Shown piece by piece: positions 8,083 to 16,615 of a stretch of 64,000 nt of DNA. The notes under the pieces are model-generated. The model saw nothing but the letters and a program-made list of their open reading frames with translations. It was not told where the DNA came from and made no database searches. The DNA comes from Pseudomonadota bacterium (GTDB lineage: Bacteria > Pseudomonadota > Alphaproteobacteria > Acetobacterales > Acetobacteraceae): contig JAJZFA010000011.1 in the NCBI GenBank assembly GCA_021805565.1, forward strand, positions 62,001 through 126,000, given 5' to 3'. Both the position numbers and the translations under genes were made by a program. Positions within the stretch are counted from its first letter, which is position 1, and every line of letters begins with the position of its first letter.

Positions 8083-9492
8083 ATGAATTCGGAAGACCTC
8101 GGCTTCCTGCCCGCCACCCAGCTCGCGGACCTGATCCGCACAAAGCAACTCTCGCCGGTCGAATACACCGTCGCGCTTCTGGAGCGGATCGGGACGCTGG
8201 AGCCCAAGGTTAACGCATTCGCCTATCTGGCGGCGGACCAGGCGATGGACGCGGCCCGAGTGGCCGAGGCAAAGCTGATGTCCGGCGATCGCATCGGGCG
8301 GCTGCACGGGGTGCCGGTGACGATCAAGGATCTGGCGATCACCAAGGATATGCCGACCCAGCAGGGCAGCTTCATCCACCAGGGCGACCGGCCCACGGAA
8401 GATACGCCGGTTGTGCCCCGCCTGAAGGACGAAGGCGCCATTATCCTGGGAAAGACAACGACGTCGGAGTTCGGGTGGACGGGCGTCTCGCGGTCCCCGT
8501 TAACCGGGATCACCCATAATCCGTGGAAGTCCGGTTACAATGCCGGCGCGTCCTCGGCGGGCGCCGGGGCGGCTTCGGCCGCGGGATTTGGGCCGTTGCA
8601 TCAGGGCAGCGATGGCGCCGGATCGGTTCGCATGCCGGCGCATTTCTGCGGCGTGTTCGGATTGAAACCCAGCTTCGGCCGGGTGCCTTATTATCCCGTC
8701 GGCACTGCCGACCTTACCTCCCATATCGGCCCGCTGACGCGCACCGTCGCGGACTCGGCCCTGTTCCTGGAGGTTATGGCAGGCCCGCATCCGCTGGATT
8801 ACACGACCCTGGAAGCCGGCCCCGCCGCTTACCATGCCCGGCTGCATGAGGGGATAAAAGGCAAACGCATCGCCTATAGCCCCGATCTCGGGCATGCGCG
8901 TGTCGATCCGGACATTGCGGCGCTGGCGAAAGCGGCGGCGGAACGGTTCGCCGCACTCGGCGCGATCGTGGAGGAAGTTCCGACGCCATGGGCCGCGGCG
9001 GGTCCGGACCTGATTCGCTTCTTCTGGTCGGCCCATCTGACGCGGCTGAAACCCCGGCTAAAACAATGGCAATCGCGTATGGACCCTGGGCTGGTCGCCT
9101 GCATCGAAGCGTCCGCCAATGTTTCCATCGACGAGTATCAGGCCGCCCGGGAACGGAAAATGGCCTACGTCGCCGCCATTCACCGCTGGTTCCAGGACTG
9201 GGATTTCCTGCTGACACCGGCCGTGTCCGTCGCCGCTTTTCCGGCGGACAGACTGATGCCGGATCATTGGCCCCAGCACGCATGGGACTGGGTTGGATGG
9301 GCGGAATTTTCTTACCCGTTCAACATGGCATGGAACCCCGCGGCCAGTGTGCCCTGCGGAGTCACCGCCGGCGGATTGCCGGTTGGATTGCAGATCGTGG
9401 GCAAACGGTTCGACGATTTGGGCGTGTTGCAGGCCTCCGCCGCGTTCGAGGCGATCCAGCCCTGGGCAGGCCGCCGCCCCGCCCTCGGCTGA
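8083..9492 (+). CDS. Amidase signature family hydrolase
   Basis: A 469-residue amidase signature enzyme that hydrolyses a carboxamide to acid and ammonia. The Ser-cisSer-Lys triad is readable: Lys in VTIKDLAI (about residue 85), the GASSAGAGAAS glycine/serine loop (about 155-165) and the nucleophile region GSDGAGSVRMPAHFCG. The C-terminal half ends with the usual PVGLQIVGKRFDD block. It lies 46 bp after the SDR gene and 6 bp before marC. It is only distantly like the second amidase in this window (52867-54396). The substrate is not predictable; aryl or acyl amides and Glu-tRNA-type roles differ in context, and no gatC or gatB is nearby. Confidence 0.9.
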   Translation: MNSEDLGFLPATQLADLIRTKQLSPVEYTVALLERIGTLEPKVNAFAYLAADQAMDAARVAEAKLMSGDRIGRLHGVPVTIKDLAITKDMPTQQGSFIHQGDRPTEDTPVVPRLKDEGAIILGKTTTSEFGWTGVSRSPLTGITHNPWKSGYNAGASSAGAGAASAAGFGPLHQGSDGAGSVRMPAHFCGVFGLKPSFGRVPYYPVGTADLTSHIGPLTRTVADSALFLEVMAGPHPLDYTTLEAGPAAYHARLHEGIKGKRIAYSPDLGHARVDPDIAALAKAAAERFAALGAIVEEVPTPWAAAGPDLIRFFWSAHLTRLKPRLKQWQSRMDPGLVACIEASANVSIDEYQAARERKMAYVAAIHRWFQDWDFLLTPAVSVAAFPADRLMPDHWPQHAWDWVGWAEFSYPFNMAWNPAASVPCGVTAGGLPVGLQIVGKRFDDLGVLQASAAFEAIQPWAGRRPALG

Positions 9493-9498
9493 CCGGCC

Positions 9499-10158
9499 AT
9501 GCTGGAAGCCGCGCACGCCTTTCTGCTCGGTTTTCCTGCTTTGTTCTCAATTGTGAATCCGATCAGCGGCGCCTTCATCTTCCGGGGTGTCACCACCAGC
9601 CGCTCGCCCGAGGCCCGCACGCGGCTGGCCCGTCTGGTTGCGCTGAATTCGCTGGCCGTGATGATGGGCGCGCTGTGGGCCGGATCTTACCTGCTGGCAT
9701 TTTTCGGCATTACCCTGGCGGCGCTGCGCGTGGCCGGCGGGCTGGTTGTGGCACTCAGCGGCTGGCGGCTGCTGAACACGCCGGAAACACAGGATGACCG
9801 GAAACAGGCGCAAGCCGCCTCGGCCGACGGATTCGAGGATATCGCACTGTTTCCGCTGACGATCCCGCTGACCACCGGCCCTGGAACGATCTCGGTGGCG
9901 GTCGCGTTGGGGGCCGGGCATCCGCGGCTGTTCGGCGGGTTGGGCTGGTTCTTCCTGGGCATGAGCGCGGCGGCGGTGGCGATGGCGGCGACAATCTGGG
10001 TGACCTACAGGTATGCCGACCGGCTGACCGGGATGATGGGCCCCACCGGGACTCGGACGATCACCCGGATGTCGGCTTTTTTGCTGCTGTGCATCGGCGT
10101 GCAGATTCTGATTACGGGGGTGGAAGACGTGCTGGGGCCGCTGCTGGCGGCGCGTTAG
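9499..10158 (+). CDS. MarC family integral membrane protein
   Basis: A 219-residue, six-helix type membrane protein of the MarC/UPF0056 family. It starts MLEAAHAFLLGFPALFSIVNP, where the FxxxNP signature is conserved, and repeats the fold in the second half (FPLTIPLTTGPGTISVAVALG, with the family's P-x-x-x-GPG). A small-molecule transport or multidrug role was once proposed for MarC, but its function is unsettled. It begins 6 bp after the amidase stop, so it is probably co-transcribed. A hairpin follows at 10171-10198. Confidence 0.88.
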   Translation: MLEAAHAFLLGFPALFSIVNPISGAFIFRGVTTSRSPEARTRLARLVALNSLAVMMGALWAGSYLLAFFGITLAALRVAGGLVVALSGWRLLNTPETQDDRKQAQAASADGFEDIALFPLTIPLTTGPGTISVAVALGAGHPRLFGGLGWFFLGMSAAAVAMAATIWVTYRYADRLTGMMGPTGTRTITRMSAFLLLCIGVQILITGVEDVLGPLLAAR

Positions 10159-10170
10159 CGCCGACGCAAG

Positions 10171-10198
10171 GGGTAACGCCCAACGTCGCTCGTTACCC
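10171..10198. terminator. Stem-loop between marC and TauE/SafE gene
   Basis: GGGTAACG (10171-10178) pairs perfectly with CGTTACCC (10191-10198) across a 12-nt loop, 13 bp after the marC stop. No T-run follows on either strand, so a factor-independent terminator is only possible, not certain. It could serve either of the two convergent genes. Confidence 0.4.
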
Positions 10199-10347
10199 GC
10201 CCGGCAGGCTGGCCGATCGCCCCGCCGATGGCGGCAAGCCGGACGATTGAAAGCCCGCTCCGCCCGTTTTCGCGAGGTCGAATGTGCCCGCGCCAAGTGT
10301 CCGGGTCGCGTTCGCGCTTGGTGGGTCGCCACCTCCGGCGGAAATCG

Positions 10348-11106
10348 CTAGTTCTTGTACAGCATATAAGCGGCAACTACGAATATGAACCCCGCGAAGA
10401 CTTGGTTCAGCAATGCCTTACGCGGCGCCAGCCGTATGGCCAGTGCCATGCCCGCAAATCCACCCGCTATCCCACCGGCGATGTATTCCGCCGCGATTGG
10501 CCAATCGATCAGCCCGGAAACAGCATAGTTTACCGCCGTGGTCAGCCCGAACGTACCCACGGCCAGCAGCGAGGAGCCGACCGCGAACAGCATTGGCATC
10601 CCGGTCGAGAACAAAAGGCCGGGCACGATCAGAAACCCGCCGCCTATGCCGAAAAAGCCCGAAAGCGTTCCAACCGCCAAGGCAGCGCCAACCACTTTAA
10701 CGATACTGCCATTGTTGTCGCCGCCACCCACCGCCTGGACCGGCCTGCGGCGCAACATCGACACGCCCACCACGATCATGAGCAAAGCAAACAGGAACAG
10801 CAGGCGTTTGCCGTCGAACGCCTTCCCGAGTGTCGAGCCGGTCGCCGCGCCGGCCACGCCAGCCAGCGCGAACACGATGGCATTGCGCCAGCGCACATTT
10901 CCCGCGCGCGCATGACCGGCAAAGTTGACGAAGGCGTTGACCGAAACGGCGAGCGCGCCTGTTCCAATGGCCGCATGCGGCCCAAGCCCGACCACATAAA
11001 GCAAAAGCGGCGTTGCCATGATCGAGCCGCCGCCGCCTGTCAGCCCAAGGGTGAAACCAACCAGGCTTCCAGAAAGAACCGCCAGAATGCCGCGGGCTAC
11101 ATCCAT
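10348..11106 (-). CDS. Sulfite exporter TauE/SafE family membrane protein
   Basis: A 252-residue permease with the family's internal duplication: GFTLGLTGGGGSIMATPLLLYVVG in the first half and GFFGIGGGFLIVPGLL in the second, each starting a four-helix bundle. The family exports or imports sulfite, sulfoacetate, taurine-derived anions and similar organosulfur compounds. It is monocistronic, convergent with marC, and 348 bp from the next gene upstream. Nothing nearby fixes the substrate, although NtaA-type monooxygenases elsewhere in the window could release sulfite. Confidence 0.88.
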   Translation of the reverse strand: MDVARGILAVLSGSLVGFTLGLTGGGGSIMATPLLLYVVGLGPHAAIGTGALAVSVNAFVNFAGHARAGNVRWRNAIVFALAGVAGAATGSTLGKAFDGKRLLFLFALLMIVVGVSMLRRRPVQAVGGGDNNGSIVKVVGAALAVGTLSGFFGIGGGFLIVPGLLFSTGMPMLFAVGSSLLAVGTFGLTTAVNYAVSGLIDWPIAAEYIAGGIAGGFAGMALAIRLAPRKALLNQVFAGFIFVVAAYMLYKN

Positions 11107-11454
11107 GAAGGGTTCCGTTAGTTTGCCGCCGCAGCCAGAATTGTGCCATCGGTTCGGGTTAGAGAGAGCATCCGGCTGACCGGGTCAGGCCACCGATCCT
11201 CCGCTCCACGCCACATGCGTGCCTTGCCCAATGATAAGCCGCGTTCGGCTATTCGTTAAAGTCCCCAGGCGCAAGTGCCGTGAGCGGAACGAACGGCTCG
11301 CTGGCCGGCCATAACCCTGGCATAACGGGATAATCGTTAAGGCGAGGCAAGCGCTTGTTTCCGCATCGCGTTATCCGTCCGTTGCGGTTTCCTCCCGAAC
11401 GCCTCATCGTGGACATCGCCGCCCGCCGCACCCGCGAAACCGAACGAGGATAGA
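11107..11454. other. 348-bp gap between divergent TauE/SafE and MFS genes
   Basis: This must hold promoters for both divergent genes. The middle is less GC-rich, with several TTAA and TAAT stretches (for example TTCGTTAAAG near 11252 and GATAATCGTTAAGG near 11329), but I could not fix a convincing -35/-10 pair. There is no coding frame I would support. Confidence 0.5.
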
Positions 11455-12837
11455 ATGCTAACACTAGCCGGCCGGATCGAACGGTTGCCGTTTTCCCGCT
11501 TCCATATCCAACTGCTGCTGATCGGCGGACTAGGCTACAGCTTCGATGGTTTGGATGCGGCCGTGGTTGCGTTCGTACTCCCGGTCCTGCGGACGGCGTG
11601 GTCGCTCAGCAGCATCCAGACCGGCGTGCTCGGCAGTGCGACCTATATCGGCTTCTTCTTCGGGGCGCTCTTCGCCGGACTGATCGGCGATGCGATCGGC
11701 CGGCGCGCGGTGATGATGTGGGCGCTCGCCCTCTACTGCGCGGCGTCCGTTGCGTCTGCGTTCACGCAGGACTGGCCGGCCTTCCTGGCCTGCCGCATCG
11801 TCGCCGGGGCCGGAACCGGCGCCGAATCGGCGATCATCGCGCCATTCCTGTCCGAATTCGTTGCCAGCCGTTATCGCGGCCGGTTCACCGGCTCGCTCGC
11901 CGGGTTCTTCTCGTTCGGCTTCGTCGGCGCGGCATTGATCGGTTACTTCGTCATCCCCGGACATCCGGATGCGTGGCGCTGGGTGCTGGCGTTCACCGCC
12001 GCGCCAATCCTGATGCTGTTGTGGTGGCGCCGCGCCCTGCCGGAATCGCCGCGCTGGCTGGTCAGCGCCGGGCGCGCCGCCGAAGCCGAGGCGATCGTGG
12101 CGGCGATGGAGCAAAGCGTCGCGCGCGCGGGCCATGTTCTGCCGCCCGTCGCCGCGTCCCCCGATCCGCCGGCCCTGGCCGGACCACGGCGGTCCTTCGC
12201 CGGAAAGCTCGCCATGCTGTGGGCGCCCGGCCTGCGCCGCATCACGGCCATGAGCTGGCTGATGTGGCTGTCGATCACCTTCAGTTACTACGCTTTCTTT
12301 ACCTGGATCCCCAGCCTGCTGGTGCAAAGCGGCATGACCATCACCCGTAGTTTCGGGTACTCCATCGCGATCTACGTGGCGCAAATTCCCGGCTATTTCT
12401 CCGCCGCCTGGATGAATGAGAAGGTGGGCCGTCAGGCGACGATCGCCAGCTACATGATCCTGGGCGGTATCTCCGCCATCGGCCTCGCGCTCAGCCATGC
12501 CGACACCATGGTCATGACCGCCGGTATCTGCCTGTCGTTTTTCATGAACGGCACCTACGCTGGCGTGTATGCCTATACACCCGAGATATTTTCCACGGAA
12601 ATCCGAGCCACCGGGATGGGTACGGCCTCGGCGATCGGGCGTATCGGCGCCATCGGCTCGCCCATTCTGGTCGGCTGGCTGTATCCCAACTTCGGCTTCG
12701 CCGGCGTGTTCGGCACCACCACCGTCGTCCTGTTGGCCGGCGCGATGGCGGTGATCTTCCTGGGCGTTCCGACCCGCAACCGCACGCTGGAGGCGATCGC
12801 CGCCGGCGAATTGTCCGCGGCGGGCACGCATCGATGA
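11455..12837 (+). CDS. MFS transporter (sugar-porter/aromatic-acid symporter like)
   Basis: A 460-residue major facilitator with twelve-helix type hydrophobicity. Diagnostic loops are GDAIGRRAVMM between segments 2 and 3 and PESPRWLVSAGR after segment 6, as in sugar-porter and AAHS-type carriers. YTPEIFSTEIRATGMGTASAIGR near segment 10 matches the PEIFPTxxRxxG pattern. Its TGA overlaps the ATG of the GAF-domain gene, and an amidohydrolase follows, making a three-gene operon. It probably imports the compound sensed or hydrolysed by these partners. Confidence 0.88.
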   Translation: MLTLAGRIERLPFSRFHIQLLLIGGLGYSFDGLDAAVVAFVLPVLRTAWSLSSIQTGVLGSATYIGFFFGALFAGLIGDAIGRRAVMMWALALYCAASVASAFTQDWPAFLACRIVAGAGTGAESAIIAPFLSEFVASRYRGRFTGSLAGFFSFGFVGAALIGYFVIPGHPDAWRWVLAFTAAPILMLLWWRRALPESPRWLVSAGRAAEAEAIVAAMEQSVARAGHVLPPVAASPDPPALAGPRRSFAGKLAMLWAPGLRRITAMSWLMWLSITFSYYAFFTWIPSLLVQSGMTITRSFGYSIAIYVAQIPGYFSAAWMNEKVGRQATIASYMILGGISAIGLALSHADTMVMTAGICLSFFMNGTYAGVYAYTPEIFSTEIRATGMGTASAIGRIGAIGSPILVGWLYPNFGFAGVFGTTTVVLLAGAMAVIFLGVPTRNRTLEAIAAGELSAAGTHR

Positions 12838-13325
12838 CCACCGGCGATGCCATCGTGCGGCTGGCCTGTGCGCACGCCGCCACCGGCCAGCCCGGTGCTA
12901 CAATGGCGGCGCTGGGGCAGGCCCTGTCCGCCAGCATCGGCTACAAGTTGTTCACCGTATTGCTGCACGACCCGGCGGCGGGGGAAATCCGGCGGGCCTA
13001 CAGCACCATGCCAGACGCCTACCCGGAAGGCGACGCCAAGCCTATTACCGGATCGCCCTGGATGCAGCAGGTCCTGGTTCGCGGCGAGCCGTATATCGGG
13101 CACGACCGCGAAGATATCCGAACCGTCTTCTTCGACTACGAACTGATCTGGTCGCTGGGCTGCGAGAGCGTCCTGAACCTGCCCGTGCGATGGAATGGAC
13201 ACGTCATAGCGGTCATGAACCTGCTGCACGAGGCGGGCTGGTACGATGCCGCCGATCCCGCCAGCCTTCTGCCATTGGCGCAGCTTGCCGTCCCGGCGAT
13301 CCTGATCATGCACCGAAAGCGATAA
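12834..13325 (+). CDS. Single-domain GAF protein
   Basis: A 163-residue soluble protein that appears to be one GAF domain. It has the helix MAALGQALSASIGYKLFTVLLHDP, the strand-loop region around LVRGEPYIGHDREDIRTVF, and CESVLNLPVRWNGHVIAVMNLLHEAGWY, where the SxxxxPL/NLLHE core of GAF domains is clear. No HTH, kinase or GGDEF domain is attached. It overlaps the transporter gene by 4 nt and ends 5 bp before the amidohydrolase, so it is made with them. It may bind the transported molecule. A free-methionine-sulfoxide-reductase-like role is possible, but the fRMsr cysteine set is not evident. Confidence 0.8.
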   Translation: MTTGDAIVRLACAHAATGQPGATMAALGQALSASIGYKLFTVLLHDPAAGEIRRAYSTMPDAYPEGDAKPITGSPWMQQVLVRGEPYIGHDREDIRTVFFDYELIWSLGCESVLNLPVRWNGHVIAVMNLLHEAGWYDAADPASLLPLAQLAVPAILIMHRKR

Positions 13326-13330
13326 GCCCC

Positions 13331-14560
13331 ATGCAAACCCTGTTCATCAACGCCACCATCGCCGACGCCACCCGTCCGGAACCGCGCACCGGCAACGTTC
13401 TAATCGAGGACGGCGTCATTCGCGATGTCGAAGCGAAACCGGGCAACGCCGAGAATCGCGAGGTCATCGACCTCCGGGGCCGCACGCTGATGCCCGGCCT
13501 GATCGACTGCCATGTGCATGTTGTCGCGAGCACGATGAACCTGACGATGAATGCCCAGTTGCCGGACGCAATGGCGGTTCTTCGTTCCGTGCCGATCATG
13601 AAGGGCATGCTGGATCGCGGCTTCACCACCGTCCGCGACATGGGCGGCGCACCCTATGCCCTGGCGGAAGCCATCGAACAGGGGCTGACGCCGGCGCCGC
13701 GGCTTATCGTCTGCGGCAAAGCCCTCGCCAAAACCGGCGGGCATGCCGACGCAAGGCCGCGTTACGACACCCACGACCCCACCCGCTGGCAACACAATTT
13801 CGGCGCGCTCGGGCGGATCGCCGACGGCGTGGACGAAGTGCGGCGCGCCAGCCGGCAGGAATTGCGGCAGGGCGCCCATTTCCTGAAGGTTATGGCCAAT
13901 GGCGGCGTGTCCAGCCCAACCGACCCGATCGCCTGGCAAGGCTATTCCGCCGACGAACTCACCGCGATTGTCGGGGAAGCGAAGGACGCCCAGACCTATG
14001 TGTCGGGCCATCTTTACACGGCGGAGGCGATCGTCCGGGCGCTGCAATGCGGGGTTCACTCGCTGGAACATTGCAACCTGATCGACGCGCCCGCCGCACG
14101 TATGGCCGCGGCCGCGGGCGCGGTCGCGGTGCCGACCCTGGTAACGTATGAGGCCTTGGCGCAGGACGGGCCGTCGTTCGGCTTTCCCGCCGCGTCGATC
14201 GCCAAGATCGAGGACGTGCGGTCGGCCGGTATGGCCAGCCTGTCGATCCTGCGCGACGCCGGCGTTACGATGGCATTCGGCACCGATCTGTTGGGCGAAA
14301 CGCATGTCCGCCAGAGCGAGGAATTCTCCATCCGGGCGCGGGTATTGCCGTCGCGGGAGATTTTCGCCAGCGTCACGACCGTCGGTGCCCGCCTGATCGG
14401 CATGGAAGGGCGTCTCGGTGTTGTCGCGCCGGGCAGCATTGCCGACCTGCTGGTCGTGAACGGGTCGCCGCTGGATGACATCGCGATCCTGGCCAACCAT
14501 CATGCTACGATTCAGCTGGTAATGAAGGCCGGAAGCATCCATCGCCGGTCAGGCATTTAA
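13331..14560 (+). CDS. Metal-dependent amidohydrolase (imidazolonepropionase/prolidase-like)
   Basis: A 409-residue amidohydrolase superfamily enzyme with a two-metal TIM barrel. Ligands are visible in order: HxH in LIDCHVHVV (about 58-66), Lys in HFLKVMANGG (candidate carboxylated Lys), His in SGHLYTAEA and HSLEHCN, and Asp in FGTDLLGE. The N- and C-terminal beta-sandwich parts (LIEDGVI; GSIADLLVVNGSPL) are present. It is the last gene of the MFS-GAF-amidohydrolase operon, five bases after the GAF gene. Members cleave cyclic imides, Xaa-Pro dipeptides or imidazolones. The substrate here is unknown, and the pairing with a transporter suggests a scavenged amide. Confidence 0.88.
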   Translation: MQTLFINATIADATRPEPRTGNVLIEDGVIRDVEAKPGNAENREVIDLRGRTLMPGLIDCHVHVVASTMNLTMNAQLPDAMAVLRSVPIMKGMLDRGFTTVRDMGGAPYALAEAIEQGLTPAPRLIVCGKALAKTGGHADARPRYDTHDPTRWQHNFGALGRIADGVDEVRRASRQELRQGAHFLKVMANGGVSSPTDPIAWQGYSADELTAIVGEAKDAQTYVSGHLYTAEAIVRALQCGVHSLEHCNLIDAPAARMAAAAGAVAVPTLVTYEALAQDGPSFGFPAASIAKIEDVRSAGMASLSILRDAGVTMAFGTDLLGETHVRQSEEFSIRARVLPSREIFASVTTVGARLIGMEGRLGVVAPGSIADLLVVNGSPLDDIAILANHHATIQLVMKAGSIHRRSGI

Positions 14561-14576
14561 GGCCCGTAACAGGACG

Positions 14577-15155
14577 TCAGCCGCCCCGTTTCTCCCGGTG
14601 ATACGCGCGGTTCGGCATCATGTCAGTCGCCGCCGCCATGCGGTTGGACAGGTTGAAAAACGCCACCGTCTCCGACAGATCGAAAATGTCTTCCTCGCTT
14701 AGTCCCTGCTGCGACAACGCATCGCGATCCGCGTCGTCGATCAGGTGCGGCGTCGTTGTCAGTTTCCAGGTGTAATCCAGCATCGCCGTCTGCCGCGGGT
14801 CCAGCCGCGCCACGCGGTAGTTCAGCGCCATCATCTCCCCCAGTTCGGGGTCGCCGGACAGCACCCGCACGGCCGCGCCGTGTGCGACAAGGCAATAGTA
14901 ACACCGGTTCGCCGAGGAAACGACAACCGCCACCATCTCCCGCTCCAGCTTCGAAAGGCCTGATTTCGACAGCATGATCTCGTTGTACATCGCCATGAAG
15001 TGACGCAGGCGTTGCGGCCGCAGGCTGTAAGTCGCGAATACATTCGGGACGAAGCCAAGCTTATCCACGCACTTTGCCCAGATCGCTTTCAGGTCGTCGT
15101 CGAGTTCCGCCGGATCGGGAACGCCAAGGGCGGAGATATGGTCAGGCTGCGGCAT
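14577..15155 (-). CDS. AhpD-like carboxymuconolactone decarboxylase/peroxidase-related protein
   Basis: A 192-residue protein of the peroxidase-related AhpD/CMD group. The redox site is CYYCLVAHG (Cys85, Cys88, His92), preceded by a conserved Glu in LSKLEREMVAVVVSS. Such proteins use the CxxC pair to reduce peroxides or organic hydroperoxides in the cytoplasm. The ATG lies 4 bp after the stop of the LLM oxidoreductase, so the two form an operon. A co-encoded flavin monooxygenase would leak peroxide, which is a plausible reason for the pairing (inference). Confidence 0.85.
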   Translation of the reverse strand: MPQPDHISALGVPDPAELDDDLKAIWAKCVDKLGFVPNVFATYSLRPQRLRHFMAMYNEIMLSKSGLSKLEREMVAVVVSSANRCYYCLVAHGAAVRVLSGDPELGEMMALNYRVARLDPRQTAMLDYTWKLTTTPHLIDDADRDALSQQGLSEEDIFDLSETVAFFNLSNRMAAATDMMPNRAYHREKRGG

Positions 15156-15159
15156 GATG

Positions 15160-16254
15160 CTACTCCGCCGCCTGTGCCACATTTGGCTTCTTCCACGCAT
15201 GCAGCACCGGCAGCACCTCCCTGGCGTATAGTTTCAGGCCGCTCTCGGCCAGATCGTACGGCGTGCCGCCAAAACGGAACGATGTCGCCAGTTCGAATTC
15301 GCCAACGATAGCGCGGCGTTCCTCGAACATCCGCAGGATATGATCGGGCGTGCCCCACACGGCCGCCTGCATGAAGGCGGCGATGATTCCGTCCATCCCG
15401 ATTTCCTTCGTCAGCGCGATTTTCTGGGCGTACGAATCATAGCCTTTCACGGTACTGAAATGTTCCCCCAGCAACTCATAATGATAGAAATTGCTCTCCA
15501 CGAACTTGCCCATATACTGGCGAGCCATGTCCTCCGCACCGTCCATGGTGGGCGTGCAGATGCAGAAATCCGCCAGCAGCGGCGGCAGGTCCGGACCGCC
15601 ATACATTTGTCGGGTGAGCTCGCGATGCTTGCGGATCGCCGGCATGCGCATCGGCCAGGGGCGGTCGGCGAACATCACCATCCGGGCATTCAATTTCGCG
15701 GCGGAAACGACGGAATCGTCCGAGGATGCCACCGCGTAGATACGGCCGTCGATCGGTTTGTAAGGACGTGGACGCAGTTCGGTGCGCGGCTGCTTGTAGA
15801 ATTTCCCGTCGCCCTCGATATAGCCGGTGCGCAGCGCGCCCACGATCATCGCGGCGGCCTCATCGAAGCGTTCGCGGGATTCGTCCATGGTGCCGCGAAA
15901 GGCGTGGAACTCGCGCCTGGCCAAGCCGCGCCCCATGCCCAGGCGCAAACGCCCCTTGCTGAGCAGATCGACCGTGATCGCCCGTTCCGCCACCCGCAGC
16001 GGGTCGTTCCACGGCAGGATGACGGCGGCGGTGCCAAGATCGATGTTTGGACACACCGCGGCCAGATAGGCCATCAGTTGCAGGTTGTCCGGGCAGAAGG
16101 AATAATCGTTGAAATGATGTTCCACCGCCCAAAGCGCATCGAATCCATGGTCGGCGGCCAGACGGGCGAGCTTGATTTCCTCATCCCAGACTTGCTCGTC
16201 TGACACATTGTCCCAGCCGTAACTGGCGAAAACCATCTGTAAACCGACGTCCAT
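15160..16254 (-). CDS. LLM class flavin-dependent oxidoreductase (luciferase-alkanal type)
   Basis: A 364-residue bacterial-luciferase-fold enzyme closer to alkanal-monooxygenase LLM proteins than to the NtaA type at 2033-3397. It has LARLAADHGFDALWAVEHHFNDYSFCPD (about 29-56, the WxxEHH motif), then DLLSKGRLRLGMGRGLARREFHAFR (the SxGRxxxGxGRG motif). A strong CAGGAGG precedes the ATG. It is the first gene of a two-gene operon with the AhpD-like protein. The substrate is unknown and no reductase is adjacent. Confidence 0.87.
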   Translation of the reverse strand: MDVGLQMVFASYGWDNVSDEQVWDEEIKLARLAADHGFDALWAVEHHFNDYSFCPDNLQLMAYLAAVCPNIDLGTAAVILPWNDPLRVAERAITVDLLSKGRLRLGMGRGLARREFHAFRGTMDESRERFDEAAAMIVGALRTGYIEGDGKFYKQPRTELRPRPYKPIDGRIYAVASSDDSVVSAAKLNARMVMFADRPWPMRMPAIRKHRELTRQMYGGPDLPPLLADFCICTPTMDGAEDMARQYMGKFVESNFYHYELLGEHFSTVKGYDSYAQKIALTKEIGMDGIIAAFMQAAVWGTPDHILRMFEERRAIVGEFELATSFRFGGTPYDLAESGLKLYAREVLPVLHAWKKPNVAQAAE

Positions 16255-16615
16255 TGCGTCCTCCTGGTGCGTTCCTGACGTCATGCTTTCACGGACGCGG
16301 GTCAGGCGCAAATCCGGTCGCGGTAGGACTGGTTTCCCGGCGTGGCGAACGCAGGCGAAGCGACAGCCAGTCATGAACCCGCCGCTTTTGTGCGATCGCT
16401 CCGCGGGTTCGCCGGCGTGAGTTTTGTTCAAAGCGGTTCGGTCATTATTGGGCTCGCGCTCAGCCCCGCCGGCACCTCCGGCACATGTGAATTTCCGCGG
16501 GAATCCTGCGATGAAAATCAGATCGGTGGATCGCGAACGGTCCAACCCCGTTCAGCCGCCCGGCAAACGCGGGGTCATGGTCGTGCAGCCGGCACAGCCG
16601 CAACAACTCGTCCGC
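16255..16615. other. 361-bp gap before the LLM operon and after mocA
   Basis: No supported gene. It holds the promoter region of the LLM operon. There is an inverted repeat GAACCCGC (16375-16382) with GCGGGTTC (16403-16410) around a 20-nt loop, which could be part of an operator or the far 3' end of the mocA/xdhC transcript. Confidence 0.45.
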
